Shown here in pieces: positions 10,043 to 10,239 of a stretch of 10,239 nucleotides of DNA. The notes beneath the pieces were generated by a model, which was not told where the DNA came from, did no database searches, and worked only from the letters and a program-made list of their open reading frames with translations. The stretch comes from Baffinella frigidus (lineage: Eukaryota > Cryptophyceae > Cryptomonadales > Baffinellaceae), in assembly GCA_026770585.1 (NCBI GenBank), contig MU647802.1, forward strand, positions 26,223 through 36,461, in the 5' to 3' direction. Every line of letters begins with the position of its first letter. The first letter of the stretch is position 1. Position numbers and translations under genes: made by a program.

Positions 10043-10239
10043 AACCCCTGAACCCCTAAACTCTGAATCCTGAACCCTGAACCATTAACGAAAAAAATCA
10101 AACCCCGAAACAGAACCCCCAAAACCTCAAACCTCAAACCCTAAACCCCAAACCCTAAACCACACACTCCAAACCCCAAACCCCACACCCCAAACCCCAA
10201 ACCCCACACCCCAAACCCCACACCCCAAATCCCAAACCC
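10043..10239 (+). repeat. CCCCAAA/CCCCACA array at the right edge
   Basis: Intron 17 opens with CCCTGAA types, then CCCCAAA, and ends in a regular CCCCAAA/CCCCACA alternation that runs off the window. It is embedded after an exon donor and so belongs to an intron, not a chromosome end. Confidence 0.85.

Overview
The window is eukaryotic nuclear DNA. It holds the interior of one plus-strand gene, seen as 17 small exons (about 1.85 kb of coding sequence) separated by introns that make up roughly 80% of the window. Neither the start nor the stop codon is in view. The exons were found by joining cysteine-rich coding islands at splice sites. All 16 internal junctions keep one reading frame of 616 codons; 15 introns are GT-AG and one (2135-2877) is best read as GC-AG.

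The predicted partial protein looks secreted or cell-surface and is a mosaic. In order it has: the C-terminal half of a thrombospondin type-1 (TSP1) domain; a complete TSP1 domain with the CSTTCG O-fucosylation-type motif; two EGF-like domains, the second of calcium-binding type, both with the Asx-hydroxylation pattern; a TNFR/GCC2_GCC3 (ephrin-receptor-like) cysteine-rich stretch; a small CDSVC...KTC module; and a long jelly-roll (LamG / concanavalin A-like) region that runs out of the window. Signal peptide, membrane anchor and tail would lie outside. This kind of adhesive mosaic is typical of alveolates, where apicomplexan surface and microneme adhesins combine TSP1 and EGF. Plant-type CCCTAAA telomere-like repeats, balanced base composition and many small exons suggest a chromerid alga such as Chromera velia. 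A dinoflagellate is the main alternative. This assignment is inference.

The introns are the strange part. Nearly all contain degenerate telomere-like heptamer tracts: CCCTAAA and variants CCCCAAA, CCCGAAA, CCCGGAA, CCCTGAA, CCCTCAA and CCCTACA, each locally homogenised. The C-rich strand is usually the coding strand, but a few tracts are inverted (intron 6, and introns 11-12). Several introns also carry decayed partial copies ('echoes') of the neighbouring exon edge or splice junction, interleaved with these tracts (exons 1, 2, 6, 9 and 11; intron 3 start). Introns 5, 8, 10, 12 and 16 carry small non-autonomous inverted-repeat elements: a four-copy family with CAGCGGGCTACGAAGG ends, a 320 bp foldback, and a 210 bp element with about 45 bp terminal inverted repeats.

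Layout: 1-115 intron; 116-1323 TSP1 exons; 1727-2134 EGF exons; 2878-3548 cysteine-rich exons; 4420-5854 CDSVC-module exons; 6438-7986 first jelly-roll exons, including the 481 bp largest exon; 8185-10033 remaining jelly-roll exons; 10034-10239 intron of CCCCAAA repeats. No tRNA, rRNA, CRISPR, promoter or terminator could be supported.
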